From contig OY978525.1 in NCBI GenBank assembly GCA_963854835.1, positions 5,041,501 to 5,105,500 on the forward strand: 64,000 nt of DNA. Reading direction: 5' to 3'. Position 1 is the stretch's first letter. Every line of letters starts with the position of its first letter. Under the pieces are notes generated by a model. It searched no databases and was not told where the DNA came from. It saw only the letters and a program-made list of their open reading frames with translations. The stretch comes from Megamerina dolium (lineage: Eukaryota > Arthropoda > Insecta > Diptera > Megamerinidae). Made by a program: the position numbers and the translations under genes. Positions 12,068-24,040 of the stretch are shown here, one piece after another.

Positions 12068-12800
12068 GCAATAATTTTTTTCTATATCAAAAAGTCCGAT
12101 ATTATTGCAAAAATATTTTAATATAACAACAAAATTTCGACATTAATTTGGTGCAACGTGTTTTCAATATAAATTAAATTTAAATTAAATTTAGCAAAAA
12201 TTATAATTTCGATGTTATTTCAAAAAATGTTGCAATAATTTCGAAAAATATTTTCCACATATATAAATTTCGACATTGTTGCAAAAACAAAAATGGTTTT
12301 GTGGAATTGCAATTTTGTGATTATTGCAATAAATTGGAAAAAAGTTTTTCTACAATATAAAAAAAAATTTTCAAATTATTGTAAAAAATTTGAACATTAG
12401 TGCAAAAAATTTCGGCATTATTGCAATATTTTTTTTCTATATCAAATAGTTCGATATTATTGCAAAAATATTTCAATATGAAAAAAAAAATTCGACATTA
12501 ATTCGGTACAACGTGTTTTCATTATCAATCAAATTTAACAAAAATTATAATTTCGATGTTTATTTTAAAAAATGTTGCAATAATTTCGAAAAATATTTTC
12601 CACATATATAAATTTCGACATTGTTGCAAAAAAAAATGGTTTTGTGGAATTGCAATTTTGTGATTATTGCAATAAATTGGAAAAAAGTTTTTCTACAATA
12701 TAAAAAAAAAATTTCAAATTATTGTAAAAAATTTTAACATTAGTGCAAAAAATTTCGGCATTATTGCAAACAAAAATTCGACATTAATTCAGTTGACCGA
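12068..12800. repeat. AT-rich 355-bp tandem duplication ('cgacattattgcaa' family)
   Basis: The unit beginning GCAATAATTTTTTTCTATAT at 12068 restarts at 12423, and both units follow the same order: CAACGTGTTTTCA, TTATAATTTCGATGTT, TTTCCACATATATAAATTTC, GGTTTTGTGGAATTGCAATT, AAAAAATTTCGGCATTATTG. A third start is seen at about 12767. Smaller internal repeats of TTCGACATTATTGCAAAA pervade the block. The copies are similar, so the duplication is fairly young. Confidence 0.85.
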
Positions 12801-13784
12801 TTATACTGTGAGGCAAAATTAGAAAAAAATAAAATGTTTTTATCCTGATGAGCATAGGCTTGTTGGAAAGAGTGAGTGTTAAAGACCGTTTTACTCCTCA
12901 GCGTCAGGCTTTTTACAGGAAGAAGGAAGTTAGAACTGTTTATATCGCAAACAGGAGGCTTAGGGTAGATTTTTTGTACACAGACCCCACTATTTTTTCA
13001 CAGGGAACATTTTCATAGAACATTATTTGGCGTTTTTCTTTTCCGTTTAGGTTTTTCATTCAGCCTCTTTTGAGCATCTGGTTTGGAGGCTATAGAGGTA
13101 ATGATTTAGAAACATTAAAAAAATTAGAATTTCAATAGAAACCCTATGAAACTGCTTTTGAGGTCGAGGAATCTGAATGTGGTTATTTTTTGAGAATTCT
13201 CTCACCAAGGAGCGCCACGGTACGAAAAAAGACAAAAAGCTGCGTTTTTTAAGTATATCTTTCCACAGGGGATAAACTGATAAGGAAAACTCTAAATAAT
13301 ATTTTAGAAAAATGTTCACCGGGATGTTCAAATATAGTGGGGGATCCGAGAACAACTTAACTATCCTAAGCCTCCCGTTTTCAAAATAAACATCTCCAAA
13401 CCCTCTCTTTCGTCAAAAACAACTTGCCCCAACTGTGATTTTCCTTTTTCTCTTAATGCTCTGAACCTGTTTTTCATTCAAAATTGTTTTTCATTGCAAA
13501 ATGTTCACTATTGAATTATCAACTATTAATTTCTTATTAATAGGTGGACATTTTTTGATAGAACCCATTTTTACCATTTTTAGATATACGTAAGTCATGA
13601 GAGACAAAGAGTTGAATTTCATACAGAATGAATAGGCTAAATGTTGTTCTTATTGGATTTTGCAGTGTTGCTGTTGAAACCCCGAGGGCGCGTGCTAAAT
13701 TTAATAGAACATTCATAGTGGTATTGGTGATATACATAGATGCGAGTATATATCTACTTACATACGTAGCAATGCTGGCCATAT

Positions 13785-13829
13785 TGATGATGATAATGAT
13801 GATGATGATGATGATGATGATGATAATGA
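13785..13829. repeat. (GAT)n microsatellite
   Basis: About fourteen ATG/GAT trinucleotide units with one AATGAT interruption. Confidence 0.9.
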
Positions 13830-14197
13830 TTTTAATGATGACGATGGTCGTTGAAGGCGAGGTAAAATGACAATCACCAACAACAATCTTCCAAGTGGTT
13901 ACTTGGAAGTGTATTTAAATGTTTACAGGCTCGATTTATGCATATGTATGTAAAAAGAAGAAGAAGAAGAAGAATAAGAAGAACAGGAAAAATAAAACTA
14001 AATGACAAGATGATGAAAATTAGAACGAAAGTTAATTTCATTTGGTTGCATTGGATTGATGGGTTAGTGTTTATGTATGTATTTGCTTAACTCTATGCTA
14101 AAATGATGCTTTTAATAGATAAATGTATATGGTATGTGTGTCTGAGTGTGTAATAAGCATTTAATGGTTTAGCCTTATTCATTTTCTATACAAATTC

Positions 14198-14213
14198 TAT
14201 GCGCATGCGCATA
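14198..14213. promoter_or_regulatory. Perfect 16-bp palindrome with NRF1/EWG-type core
   Basis: TATGCGCATGCGCATA is identical on both strands. It contains TGCGCATGCGCA (14200-14211), which fits the known NRF1 / Drosophila erect wing consensus YGCGCAYGCGCR. It stands out from AT-rich surroundings. Site function is inferred from the consensus only. Confidence 0.45.
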
Positions 14214-14759
14214 TACATAAATAATACATGAGAAGTAATTGGTATAAAGTCAAAGGGATATTATCAGCAATGTTTGCGTAAACAAAAAAAAAAAAATAAT
14301 AAAAATCATTAAGATAATGAGAAAAACCATAAGAAAAAATTAGCAATGTACGAGTAGTACCTAAATAGAAGAAGCTAAAAATTAACACCTTCATATTGCA
14401 ACTAAGATGCATTCAAATTTACTCTCCTTTATTCATATGTAGTACCTAACTGGTAAGATAGTCAGTAATTATAAATATATGCATGCAGCTGAATATGTGG
14501 ACACAAGCAATACAACAACAATAAAAACAACAACAACAACAAGTATAGACTGGACTAAACGACCCACCGCAACAAATCAGTATAGTATCTTTCATAGATA
14601 ATGTCTATAGAAGCTTATGAAGGTGAGGAAACTCCATTACCACGTACAGTGAAGACTTGTTTTTGAGTACGATTTTTTTTTACTAATATTTTCTTAATAT
14701 AAGACAATGAAATAGTCGAGTCGATGGAAAATAACGTGTTTTAGTCGTATAGCTTTTTA

Positions 14760-15480
14760 TATTCCTTCGGAAAGTTCAATTTAGAGTATAATTTTGTATG
14801 ACGGGTAGGTGTGGTTTACATCCGATTACTCCTATGTTCGAACTCTTTAAATGATTATCAAATATAATTGTATGTACCAAGTTTCATTTTTATAAATCCA
14901 TTTTTAAGCGCACAAAATGTGAAAACATAAATTCCGAAGCATAATTTTATATGGGAGGTACGGGTGGTTTTTGTCAGATTTCGCCCATTTTGGAATATGT
15001 GTATTAGCTAGGAGGTAAAATTATACGAACCGAGTTTCAGTTTCTTGACTTTATATTTTCGCAGAAAAAGCTTAAAACCGCATTCAACAACCAACTTTTG
15101 TATGGGAGCTGGTCGTAATTTTCATTCGATTACGCCCATTTTCTAACTTATCCATCCTTTGAGAGCACTTACTTTATGGACTCAATATTAGTTTGATAGC
15201 TTAATATTTTCGAGCGCAAAGTGTGAAAACATACATTGGGGAGCAGGAGATTGTATGGGAGGTAGGTGTGGATTTTAACCGATTACGCCTATTTTCAATT
15301 TTGTTCATATTTTAGTCAAGAAAATAGTATATAATAAGTTTTAGCCGGCTTGCTTTCAATTTTCCTGCATAAAATACGAAAAATCCATTTCAGCAACTTA
15401 ATTTTGTATGGAAAGTTAGTGTGGTTTTCGATCGATTACACCAATTTTCTAATATAACAATTTTGTGAAAAGAATAAAAA
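14760..15480 (+). repeat. TR153 array, five monomers
   Basis: TGTATG/TATATG at 14795, 14948, 15099, 15252 and 15405 (spacings 153, 151, 153, 153). Conserved parts include GGTAGGTGTGGTTTACATCC, GATTACGCCCATTTTC and AGCGCAAAGTGTGAAAACAT. The array stops near 15480 without a recognisable 3' module. Confidence 0.87.
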
Positions 15481-17640
15481 ATGTTAACCTAATGATTGAG
15501 ATGAACTACCAGAAACGCGTTTTTTTTATATTTTTGGCCAATCCTCAGGAATATATTTGATTTTTTCATAGGCGCAGTATTTTTCTGGAGAAAATAATGC
15601 ATTACTAGCATACGTTGTAAAAAAAAAATAAAAATCCCACCCGAGCCAAATTTTTGAAAAAAATTTTTAAGCGTCTTCAGTGGCAATTTTTATAAAAAAT
15701 TTTTTAACACAATTTTCGTAGTAGCTTTTTGGAGCACTAAATAAGCGAATAATACGGATCATGTGTTTTTAAAATCCACATAATACACTTTTAGACATAA
15801 AGATGAGCTTAAAGGGTTAAGCGAAAACTACAAGTTGCTTGCATATCATTGAACTTACTGTACTTGAACTATATGCATACATTTGTATATGCATTTACAT
15901 GCCTTAACACTTAACTTACCGTCCATCTATAACTTGGCAGACAATTGTTTTGCTTACTAACGTTAGCAGCATTACTAAAATTACAAACAACAAAAGCAGC
16001 AGCAACAACAACAACAACAAATAAGTGCAATTGTTGTTGAATCTTACCTACTTGGGGATAACCTCATTGACCAAAACGCATTCGTCGAACATCAAATGTG
16101 AATTAGTGCAACTTCGGTGGCGTTCTTCAGTGATGGTGCAGATGGTGGGTGGGTGGTTGGTTGCTTGGCTGGTTGATTGTACATCGCAATGGTTATGGCT
16201 GATGGTACATTCGTACTGGTGTTCTGGATACCGATGGCAGTGTGCATGCATAATTTTGAGAGAAACATAATTTAAACTTATTGCAACTTTCGAGTATGTA
16301 GAAACATGTGTAAGTGAGAGAGAGAGAGAGAGAGAGAGAGAGTGATTGCATTAGAATATATAAACAGATAAATACAAATATTCGACAGACATGACACTAG
16401 AAGTGAAAGATGGACGAACTAACGAAAGAATGAAGCAAAATATTTCCAAATAAGTCGTCAATGTGTATGTAGTTAAAATTAATATGACTACAGTGGAATA
16501 GACACGATGAGAGACGATGTATAGAGTAATTGCCAGCAAGATGGATAAATTTATAGAAATTGACCATTGCATATACATACATACATGAACCAAATGAGTT
16601 GAAAATATTTTTCGCAAATAATTGGAAGGAGTGAGTACAAACAACAACAACAGAAGGTTATTTGATATTCATCACACTACAATATACAATATACATAATT
16701 ACCAAAGACGAATATCCGATTGCTTCAACTCTTGAATATATGAGTATATGTATGTACATATATATAAGTAGTAAAAATTTACTTTTGCAGCAGACGTCGG
16801 TATGTATAACGGTAAATATATATATATACATGTTTTACTAGACAATAAATGCACAATGCATTTGCCAGGTGCTTCAACTCGACAAATATCGAACAAAAAA
16901 TCGACAAATGTTAATAAATAAAAATATAGTAGATGTTAGTTTACCTCATTTTTAACCCTTTGATGCTAAAGAATGTCTATTTTTATGAGCAAAAATAAGT
17001 AATGTCAAATATTATAGGGTCAACCTGGGATTTAAGTTTTCAAAAAGAAGAGAAATTGTATTTTAAAGAGTTTTTTTTTTTTTGGAAAAAATATTAACAA
17101 TAAATTAATCAACTATATAATATAAATAAAAATAAAATTATGCTCATTGATTTGACTCAAAGTCGCATTATAATTGGATTTTGTTATATAAATAATTAAT
17201 TTTTTTTAATTTATAAAAAATTTTATGAAAATTTTGACTACACTGCCCAATTTTGCTTTGAAGTGTAGATCTTTGAAATAAAAATAACTTGAACTGAAAC
17301 ACTTGACCATTTTCTGTACATTTTCTAGAGCATTTTTTCTAGAAATGAATTCATTGTTACAAAAAAAAAAAAACAAAACAAAACTGAATGTATTTTTCAA
17401 GCAAACTAGTAACAAACCACTGCAAAAATTATTCAAAAATGTTTGCAAAAAAAGTCACAAAATTTATTAAATTTAAAAAAAAAAAATCAAAATATTTTTA
17501 TTCAGCTATTCCACATCCATACATCCATACCACATCTGGAAGGTTTATTTTTCCACTTTCCAAAATCGCATCAAAATCTGCAATAGTTTGGTCACGTTAA
17601 TCACGCAAATGACCTCATAACGGGTTTATAACGGTAAATC
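15480..17640. other. AT-rich non-coding stretch
   Basis: Poly-A/T runs, CAA repeats near 15995-16020, a GGTGGG/GGTTGG-rich patch at 16130-16200 and a GA tract. No gene recognised. Confidence 0.55.
16316..16342. repeat. (GA)13 microsatellite
   Basis: Uninterrupted GA run after TAAGT. Confidence 0.9.
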
Positions 17641-18330
17641 ATATATTTTAGATTGTCAGAAATGTTCTAAACTCGTTCTCCTGTATGTAAGAGTTAATAA
17701 TTTTCAAAATTCGAAGCTAAATCTATATAAAGGTTAATGGTTTAATATATTCTGGGGTAATATTCCACGAAAGATATCAATTTTTATGAAAATTCATAAG
17801 TAATGTATTAAAACGGTTAAAAAATGACAATGATCTGAAATATTCTAAGAACATTTTCCTAAGAAATTCTCTTTCAACTCTTGTTATATTACAAAAACAT
17901 TTTTTAAATATGTAAATAAGCTTCACAAATTTATGTAGGAGTTAATAATGCCAATTATTCTGAAATAATATTCGCCGAAATAATTTTATTTTATGAAAAT
18001 TCTCAAGCAATGTGTTCAAAAAGCGTAAAAAGTCTCATAAATGTGTAAAAGGGTTAATGGTTTGAAATATTCTGAGTCAATATTCATCGAAATATTCATT
18101 TTCTTTGGTAATTCTAAGGCAATGTGTTAAAATGGATCAGAAAGCCTTATAAAAGCATGTAGCAAGCTGTGGTTCAACATTTTCTAAGGTTATAATCCTC
18201 TCAATATATTTTTTTTTTCTATGAAATTTCTCAAGCAATTGATTAAACAAGTCATAAATCTATTGAAAAATTAATAATTAGAAAAATTCACGATAATATT
18301 CCACCCAAAAATCTAACATTTTAACCCTTG
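17640..18330. repeat. Degenerate tandem repeat, GTTAATGG/ATATTC family
   Basis: The motif GTTAATGG or GTTAATAA followed by TTCTGNNNNAATATTC recurs at about 17733, 17941 and 18053, with a weaker one near 18270. Each is followed by TTTATGAAAATTC-like sequence and CAAGCAATGTGTT-like sequence. Spacing is irregular (about 110-210 bp). Confidence 0.5.
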
Positions 18331-19080
18331 TTGCAAAAACTTATCCATTACAACCCTCTAACATCATCAAGTGTTAGAATCTTGTATTATAACGAAAAAA
18401 AATTGCATTTTACTGGGGTTTGTAAATAGTTTTTTGCCTAAAGGCAAAATTATATAAAAAATTTTATGCAAAAAAAATTGTTTCTTATAATATTCTCGTG
18501 TTGAGTTATACCCATAGTGGTAGTAATTTCCCCTGAATATTGCAACCCTTGCAAAATTACGAATATATTCGTTCATACACATGTGTAATTAATATATTTT
18601 AATTACATACGTGCCTATGTATTTGTGTGTGTGTGTAAATAAAAGCAATCACAACAACAACAACAATGGCAACACCATGCAAATAATTACAATGCGACGC
18701 ATCAAAAGTCAATGCGTCAACAATGATAGCCACCACCGGCATAAACACATGAAAACAATGGTATAGTAGGAACACAATTACAACAACAACAACAACAATA
18801 GCAACAACGACAACTAATGTGAATTAAACAATTTCAACATGACGCCTGCCAAATACGGACAAGTAAAGAAAGTCGTTAGTGTTAGCATTTCCATACTCGT
18901 ATGCTCTCGTAGAGTAGCATCACATTTTGGTTGCAAAAACACTATTTGGCATAATAATATGCTAAATAAATAAATATAATCATACATGAACAACAACAAC
19001 ACTAGCAACAACAACAAGAACCACAACCGTAAACAATAACAACATCAGAAATAATACTAATAAAATCAACAACATTAATA
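18330..19080. other. Non-coding stretch with CAA repeats
   Basis: Several short CAA arrays (near 18650, 18780, 18990 and 19040). No gene or transposon seen. Confidence 0.55.
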
Positions 19081-19168
19081 TTTGCGCTCTCCAACACATT
19101 CTTATACTCAATGAATCCCAAACACCCACTCTCTCGTTAGCGCATTCGTTTTCTAACTATCTCTCGCG

Positions 19169-19191
19169 CTCTCTCTCTCTCTCTCTCTCTC
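19169..19191. repeat. (CT)n tract, GAGA-type
   Basis: CT run preceded by CTCTCGCG; matches the (GA)n sites recognised by GAGA-type factors in flies. Confidence 0.85.
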
Positions 19192-19519
19192 AATATCAAA
19201 TTCACGTGTTCATCGCTAGTGCTCTCAATACTACTCTCAATTTCGCTCTATTTCTTCTTTTTGTTCGTCTTCTCACATCTGTTTAATTATAATTACACAA
19301 GCAATCGTTAAGTTGCATTAAACAAATATTAACAGCGGCAGCAGCAGCAGCAGCAACAACAATCTGATTTCCCCTACAAATTTGTGTGCGATGACTGTTT
19401 TTGTTGTTGTTACGATTCCGATTACTATGCTCAACGTCGTTCATTAACAGCACACAGCACACAGCAATTAAACGACCCACTACCATGCAGTAGTAGCAGA
19501 GCAATTGACAGCAGCACTG

Positions 19520-19533
19520 TGACGTCGACGTCA
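19520..19533. promoter_or_regulatory. Perfect palindrome of two CRE half-sites
   Basis: TGACGTCGACGTCA reads the same on both strands and holds two overlapping TGACGTC motifs, the CREB/ATF half-to-full site type. Confidence 0.45.
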
Positions 19534-19740
19534 TTTACTATACGAAACAAAAACGACGAGACATATACGTCGGCGGTCGAATAACGACGAATCAATGAGC
19601 GAATGAATGCATATTGTCGGAAAATGAGCCTGTTTACAGTTCTTTGCAATTATGTATGATGCTCACTTCTGTGAGTGGCTCAGTGGTTGTGTGCGTGTGT
19701 GTGTGTGTATTTGCACTTTTTTCATTCTCAACGGGTGGCT

Positions 19741-19754
19741 TAATGACGTCATTA
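19741..19754. promoter_or_regulatory. Perfect palindrome with full CRE
   Basis: TAATGACGTCATTA is a perfect palindrome containing the consensus cyclic-AMP response element TGACGTCA at 19744-19751. It lies about 220 bp from the other CRE-type palindrome. Confidence 0.5.
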
Positions 19755-20212
19755 CTTTTATTTTAATGTTACTGTTGTTGTTGTTATGATTATTATTATG
19801 GTTGTTGTTGTTGTTGTAGTTAATATTGTTGCTCTTACTCCTTCGCTACTCCTGTTCTTGATGCTACAATAGTATTGTTGTTGCTATTCCATTCGTTCGT
19901 TTGTTCGTTCATTTACTTTGGGAAGCTCTTCGGTTCTTCGTGTTTGTCGTATTTTATTAATTATAAGTTCGTTTGTGTTGTTGCTGTTACTGTTGTTGCT
20001 GATATTATTATTATTATTATTATTGCTCTTATTGTTGTTGATATTTCTTTTAAACAGCACACATACCCGTATATGTTGTGGGTTGTATTGTATGTAAGAT
20101 ATGTTGAGTTGCGCCGCATGCACGCATATATAGTTGAGTGAATATGTGCGTGTATGTGTGAGTGCATGTTGTTTTTCTTTGGAGGTCCAACAAGCATTGC
20201 CAGTGCGCTCAA

Positions 20213-20246
20213 TCAGTCTGTTGACGAAGCTTCGCTTGAACGTATC
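20213..20246 (+). promoter_or_regulatory. Candidate Inr + DPE core promoter
   Basis: TCAGT, the arthropod initiator, places +1 at A20215. G falls at +24, and GTATC at +28 to +32 matches four of five positions of the downstream promoter element RGWYV. No TATA box is required for this promoter class. The block upstream has CRE, E-box and GAGA-type sites. A possible splice donor GTAAGT follows at 20578. Such motifs occur by chance, so this is a lead only. Confidence 0.22.
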
Positions 20247-20289
20247 GTTATACCGGTAATATTGGCCATACTAAATTCTTTTACATACT

Positions 20290-23200
20290 ACGTTGTTGCG
20301 TCTCTGTCTGTTTGACTTGTAGGCCGGCGTGTGCCGCTTTTTTTTTCACCCAATATTAAACAAAAAACATAAACACGACATAAATACACCTACACACGTA
20401 AATGTGTGAGTTTTAAAGAAGAAGAAAGAAAAAAAAAAGAAGAATATCTGAAGTTTTGCAATTCGTCTCTAAGAATTATTGTGTTTTTGTGAAATTCTTG
20501 TGTCATTTGTGTGTCAAACTGTGTGTCAAACATACAAACAGCGTACATATAAATTCTTAAAGATATTTGGATGGTGTGTAAGTTACTTTTAATGCAACAA
20601 CAACAATAACAGCAAATACAACTGTTTATGAATGTCAAAAATCGGAAAATTGCATAAAATGTCAATGCAATTTCTAAAAAATAATCAAATAAATGGATCA
20701 TCATATATACGCAGAGTGTTGCCAGTGTTGTTAGAAGTTTTCTAAAACAATATAGTGTTAATAATAAAATATTTCAATTGAAAAAAGTGATGTTTAGATA
20801 ATTGAGGGGACAAAAATTACCCCTTCTCAACTCAACAACTATAGTTGTTCAACCGAAAGAAGAAAATTTTTAAATTTTAAATAAGAAAACCAGCAAAATA
20901 TGTTGCAGATTTTCCATCGGTGATATATAACAACAAATAGTAACGAAATAATGGCAATGTTGCGAAGAGAGGTGAGGTGATGTACATAAAAAAAAAATTT
21001 AATTTAAAATATTTTTCAAAAATTTATAAGAAATTAAACATTTTTTTTATACATATTAAATATAATAAAAACAATAATGTGTGTCACAAATTTTCATTCT
21101 TTCATCGAACTGCAACCGTTAAGCTCCAATTTGAATTTAACCGTTTTGCTCTATAGCGTCATTTCTTTCGATATAACGGTATATTTTTTAACATTTTTTA
21201 ATATAAGTTTTTAATATTTATCGTTTTTAATGACAATGTGCCAATAAAGTAGTGTATAATACTCCGTCCACAATTTGATATTTTCAATCTTTAGGAAATT
21301 TTAGAATAGTAATTTTCGCCAACTGCAGAAAAAATCCCCAATTTCTTTCAATCATAGAGAATAAATTTCATAATATCAAATAACACACAATTTTGAATTT
21401 AATGTGCTGAAAAAACCTTCTGCACGATATTTTGTTTTTATAAAATGTACCGTTATTTTGGCGATTTTACATGTTGGAGCAAAACGGTTTTCAACTACGA
21501 GCTTTGTAATTTCAAGTTATTAAAAAATACTTCCGAAACCGTTTGATAATAATAATAATAATGATCATCATCATCATCATCATAACCATCATCATTATTA
21601 CCTACATAATTATAATAATAATCATTATGAATCATCAACTTAAATTAAAATAACAAACGACCGGATTGAGTACTTCTTTTCTTCCAAGTCATTGAAAAAT
21701 GGAATTCCATACAATCTGTGACACGTTCAGAAGCCAGTGTGAATGTCTAAAACGCTTGCATTTTTCTAAATGTTAATTGAACAAATAATGCTCACTTTTT
21801 TATTAACCCATATGCTCCGAAATAGATTTGAATTGATGTATCAAGAAATTTAAAATCGAATTTATTTATAATTTTTTCCAAATTGGTAAAAACTGAGAAT
21901 TCAGTAAAATCTGTGAGTCGTTAAGAACTGTTTGCATCTTCTAAAATTTTAATTAACAAATAATGTACATTTTTGTTCGTTAACCCTTATGCTTCGGCCT
22001 ATTTTCATTAATAATGGAACATCCTAATACTCTTAATATTTTCTTGAACATTTAAAATGTTCTAATATATTTCATAGTATAGAAATAACTTTACAAACAT
22101 ATTGAAACTTACTTCAATATGTCGATAAAAAATTGAAGCGTTACCATTAAAGACTTCTTCTCATTAAAAGGTTAATAATTCTTAGCAAAGTGGAGCAAAG
22201 TTTTGAGAAGAATATCGTAATTAAAAAAATAAACAAATTTTTGAGAGGATAAATAATATCACAGGCCATCTTTGAAACCCCACAGTAAATGTATATAACG
22301 GCAATATCTTTTGAAGACTTGTATTACAGTACGAATTTATGAAAACTTGGTTTCAAAGAACAATGTTGGAGATTGTAACAGATTTTGAGAATATATACAA
22401 TATTTCAAGGAAAGCATTAAAAAAAAAAAACAAAATTATATTTCTCGAGAGTAAAATCTCATTATTGAAAGACTTTCAAAGTCCCCAGAAAATATGCATT
22501 GGCAACAGAAAAATATTTTTTAAGATCAATAGTATACACGGAAAATGTTGGAAAGTTAAACCTAGTGCAAATCTAATATGAATTTTGACAACAAAATCGA
22601 ATTTAAACTGAACCAAAGATCTTAAATCTGAGTTTAAAATGAGTTCAGAGCAAAAAGTGAAGTGGACTTTTAATGAAAAACTGACACTTATTCGTGTTAA
22701 GGAGTTTAAATAAGTTTATTAATATCTAACTTGCTACACTTGATAGAATTTATTATGTTTTCGGAGATTTTTAGCATTTCTGATTCTTTATTACTTTATA
22801 TTAAATTTTTCTTTCATAAAAGCTCGATGTTCTTGGATATTTTCTATTTAAAAAGGAAACGAAATGGTGAAATGTTCGCTAAGTTAGAAGTTTAGACACC
22901 TTTTAGACTGGATTTAGCACCGTGAATACCATGATAACTTAAATTACATTCAAATTCGTTTCGGAGTGTGACGATGTAAATTGAAAGCTACGCGAATTGA
23001 TTACAACTTTACTAAATTCTTAAAAATAATGTACGGAAATACGTAAATAGGTTTACTAAAGGGAATTCCCATATTGAAATGATGATGTTAATCGAACAAA
23101 ATATCTATAAATATATAGAAATTGAAGTTGTGGTGTGAATAGAGTAAATAGAGATATACCAACGGTGGGAAATCTCCGGACCGCAGGCCATCTGTGGCCA

Positions 23201-23375
23201 CGGAAAAGTTCCTATGCGTTTCGCGGGATGTTAGAAGAAATATTTCACATGTCCGAAGGTTTTATAAAAATCGCAAGATCGAAGTAAAGTATCAAAATAA
23301 CCACAACTTGCGTTTAAGCACCACACATATTGAACCAAATATTGAAATCCGATTATAAAAATAAAATAAGCATGT
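20290..23375. other. AT-rich non-coding stretch
   Basis: Contains AAT/CAT trinucleotide tracts around 21546-21640. Weakly similar sentences recur near 21240-21480 and 21660-22130 (CCGTTTTGCTCTATAGCGTC-type and GAATTC-type blocks), without clear repeat units. No gene recognised. Confidence 0.5.
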
Positions 23376-23510
23376 GGCAATTGTAAGCCCCGAAGGGTTC
23401 TTTGGCCGAGCTTCTCTTCCAGAACTGTTGTGCGTGTTAAATTTTGGATAGTATTAGAAGGGGTCTACTTATTTTAGCCGGTTCCCGGTCAGCCGGTCAT
23501 ATTTTTTCAT
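23375..23510 (-). mobile_element. SINE fragment, 3' half
   Basis: Antisense copy: GTGGCAATTGTAAGCCCCGA, TTCTTTGGCCGAGCTTCTCT, TTGTGCGTGTTAAATTTTGG, AGTATTAGAAGGGGTCTACT, TATTTTAGCCGGTTCCCGG. The 3' end lies at the low-coordinate side and the tRNA-like head is absent. It is among the better preserved partial copies. Confidence 0.75.
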
Positions 23511-23699
23511 CTTATTATAAAAATATTGCCCATCCTTGTCCTATATTTACATTCTAAGGGATAGCCAGTCTTAGTTGTTCGAATTTTCGTCAAATATTTG
23601 CCCTCAAGTTGGAACTTATTTGGTTTTAGATAAAAAATCTTATACCAAATTATCTTTACTCTTACGTTACGCCTCTATAAGGCGTATTGTAATCGTGTC

Positions 23700-24040
23700 G
23701 AATGAATTAATGTAGAAATATACTTCCAAAAATGTCCAAATTTATTTTTACATAGTTTACATAGAAATAATTTTCGACATTATTGTCAAAAATTTTAAAT
23801 TTATATCGAAACCTCTATTTCTGCTAAATTTTTAAATACAACCATTTTTTTTCGACATTATTTCATATTTTTTTGCAATAATATCGAAAAAGTAAAATTT
23901 GTTGGAATACAAAATATAAAAAAATCGAATATTTCATATTTTCTGTGCGACATTAATTCAATTATTTTTTTGCAATAATGTCGACAAAATTTTTTCGACT
24001 TTATTTGCAAACATTTTTCAACATTAATTCATTCGGGCTT
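23700..24040. repeat. AT-rich 'cgacattattgcaa' repeat block
   Basis: Multiple TTCGACATTATT, TTTTGCAATAATATCGA and CGACATTAATTCA segments, the same vocabulary as the tandem duplication at 12.0-12.8 kb. No unit boundaries are clear here. Confidence 0.6.

Larger units (their letters stand above)
12800..14760. other. Non-coding stretch, no gene seen
   Basis: The 12840-13440 block is less AT-rich than its surroundings, with CAGCGTCAGGC and GAGCGCCACGG, and carries a 99-residue minus-strand open frame (13056-13355) that I cannot match to any family. Remaining sequence is GAT, GAA and CAA simple repeat plus AT-rich DNA. Confidence 0.5.
19080..20290. promoter_or_regulatory. Candidate host cis-regulatory / promoter block
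   Basis: The texture differs from the flanks: less AT-rich and no transposon remnants. It carries a CTCTCT tract (19169-19191) of the kind bound by GAGA factor, an E-box CACGTG (19203-19208), two perfect palindromes with CRE sequence (19520-19533 and 19741-19754), and an Inr/DPE-like element at 20213-20246. TTG and ATT repeats fill 19770-20040. No open reading frame of note is present. The combination is typical of fly promoter or enhancer DNA, but the assignment rests on motif content alone. Confidence 0.35.

Noticed and set aside
13056..13355. 99-residue open frame on minus
   Set aside because: No match to any family I know, no flanking splice or regulatory signals; kept as unassigned non-coding.
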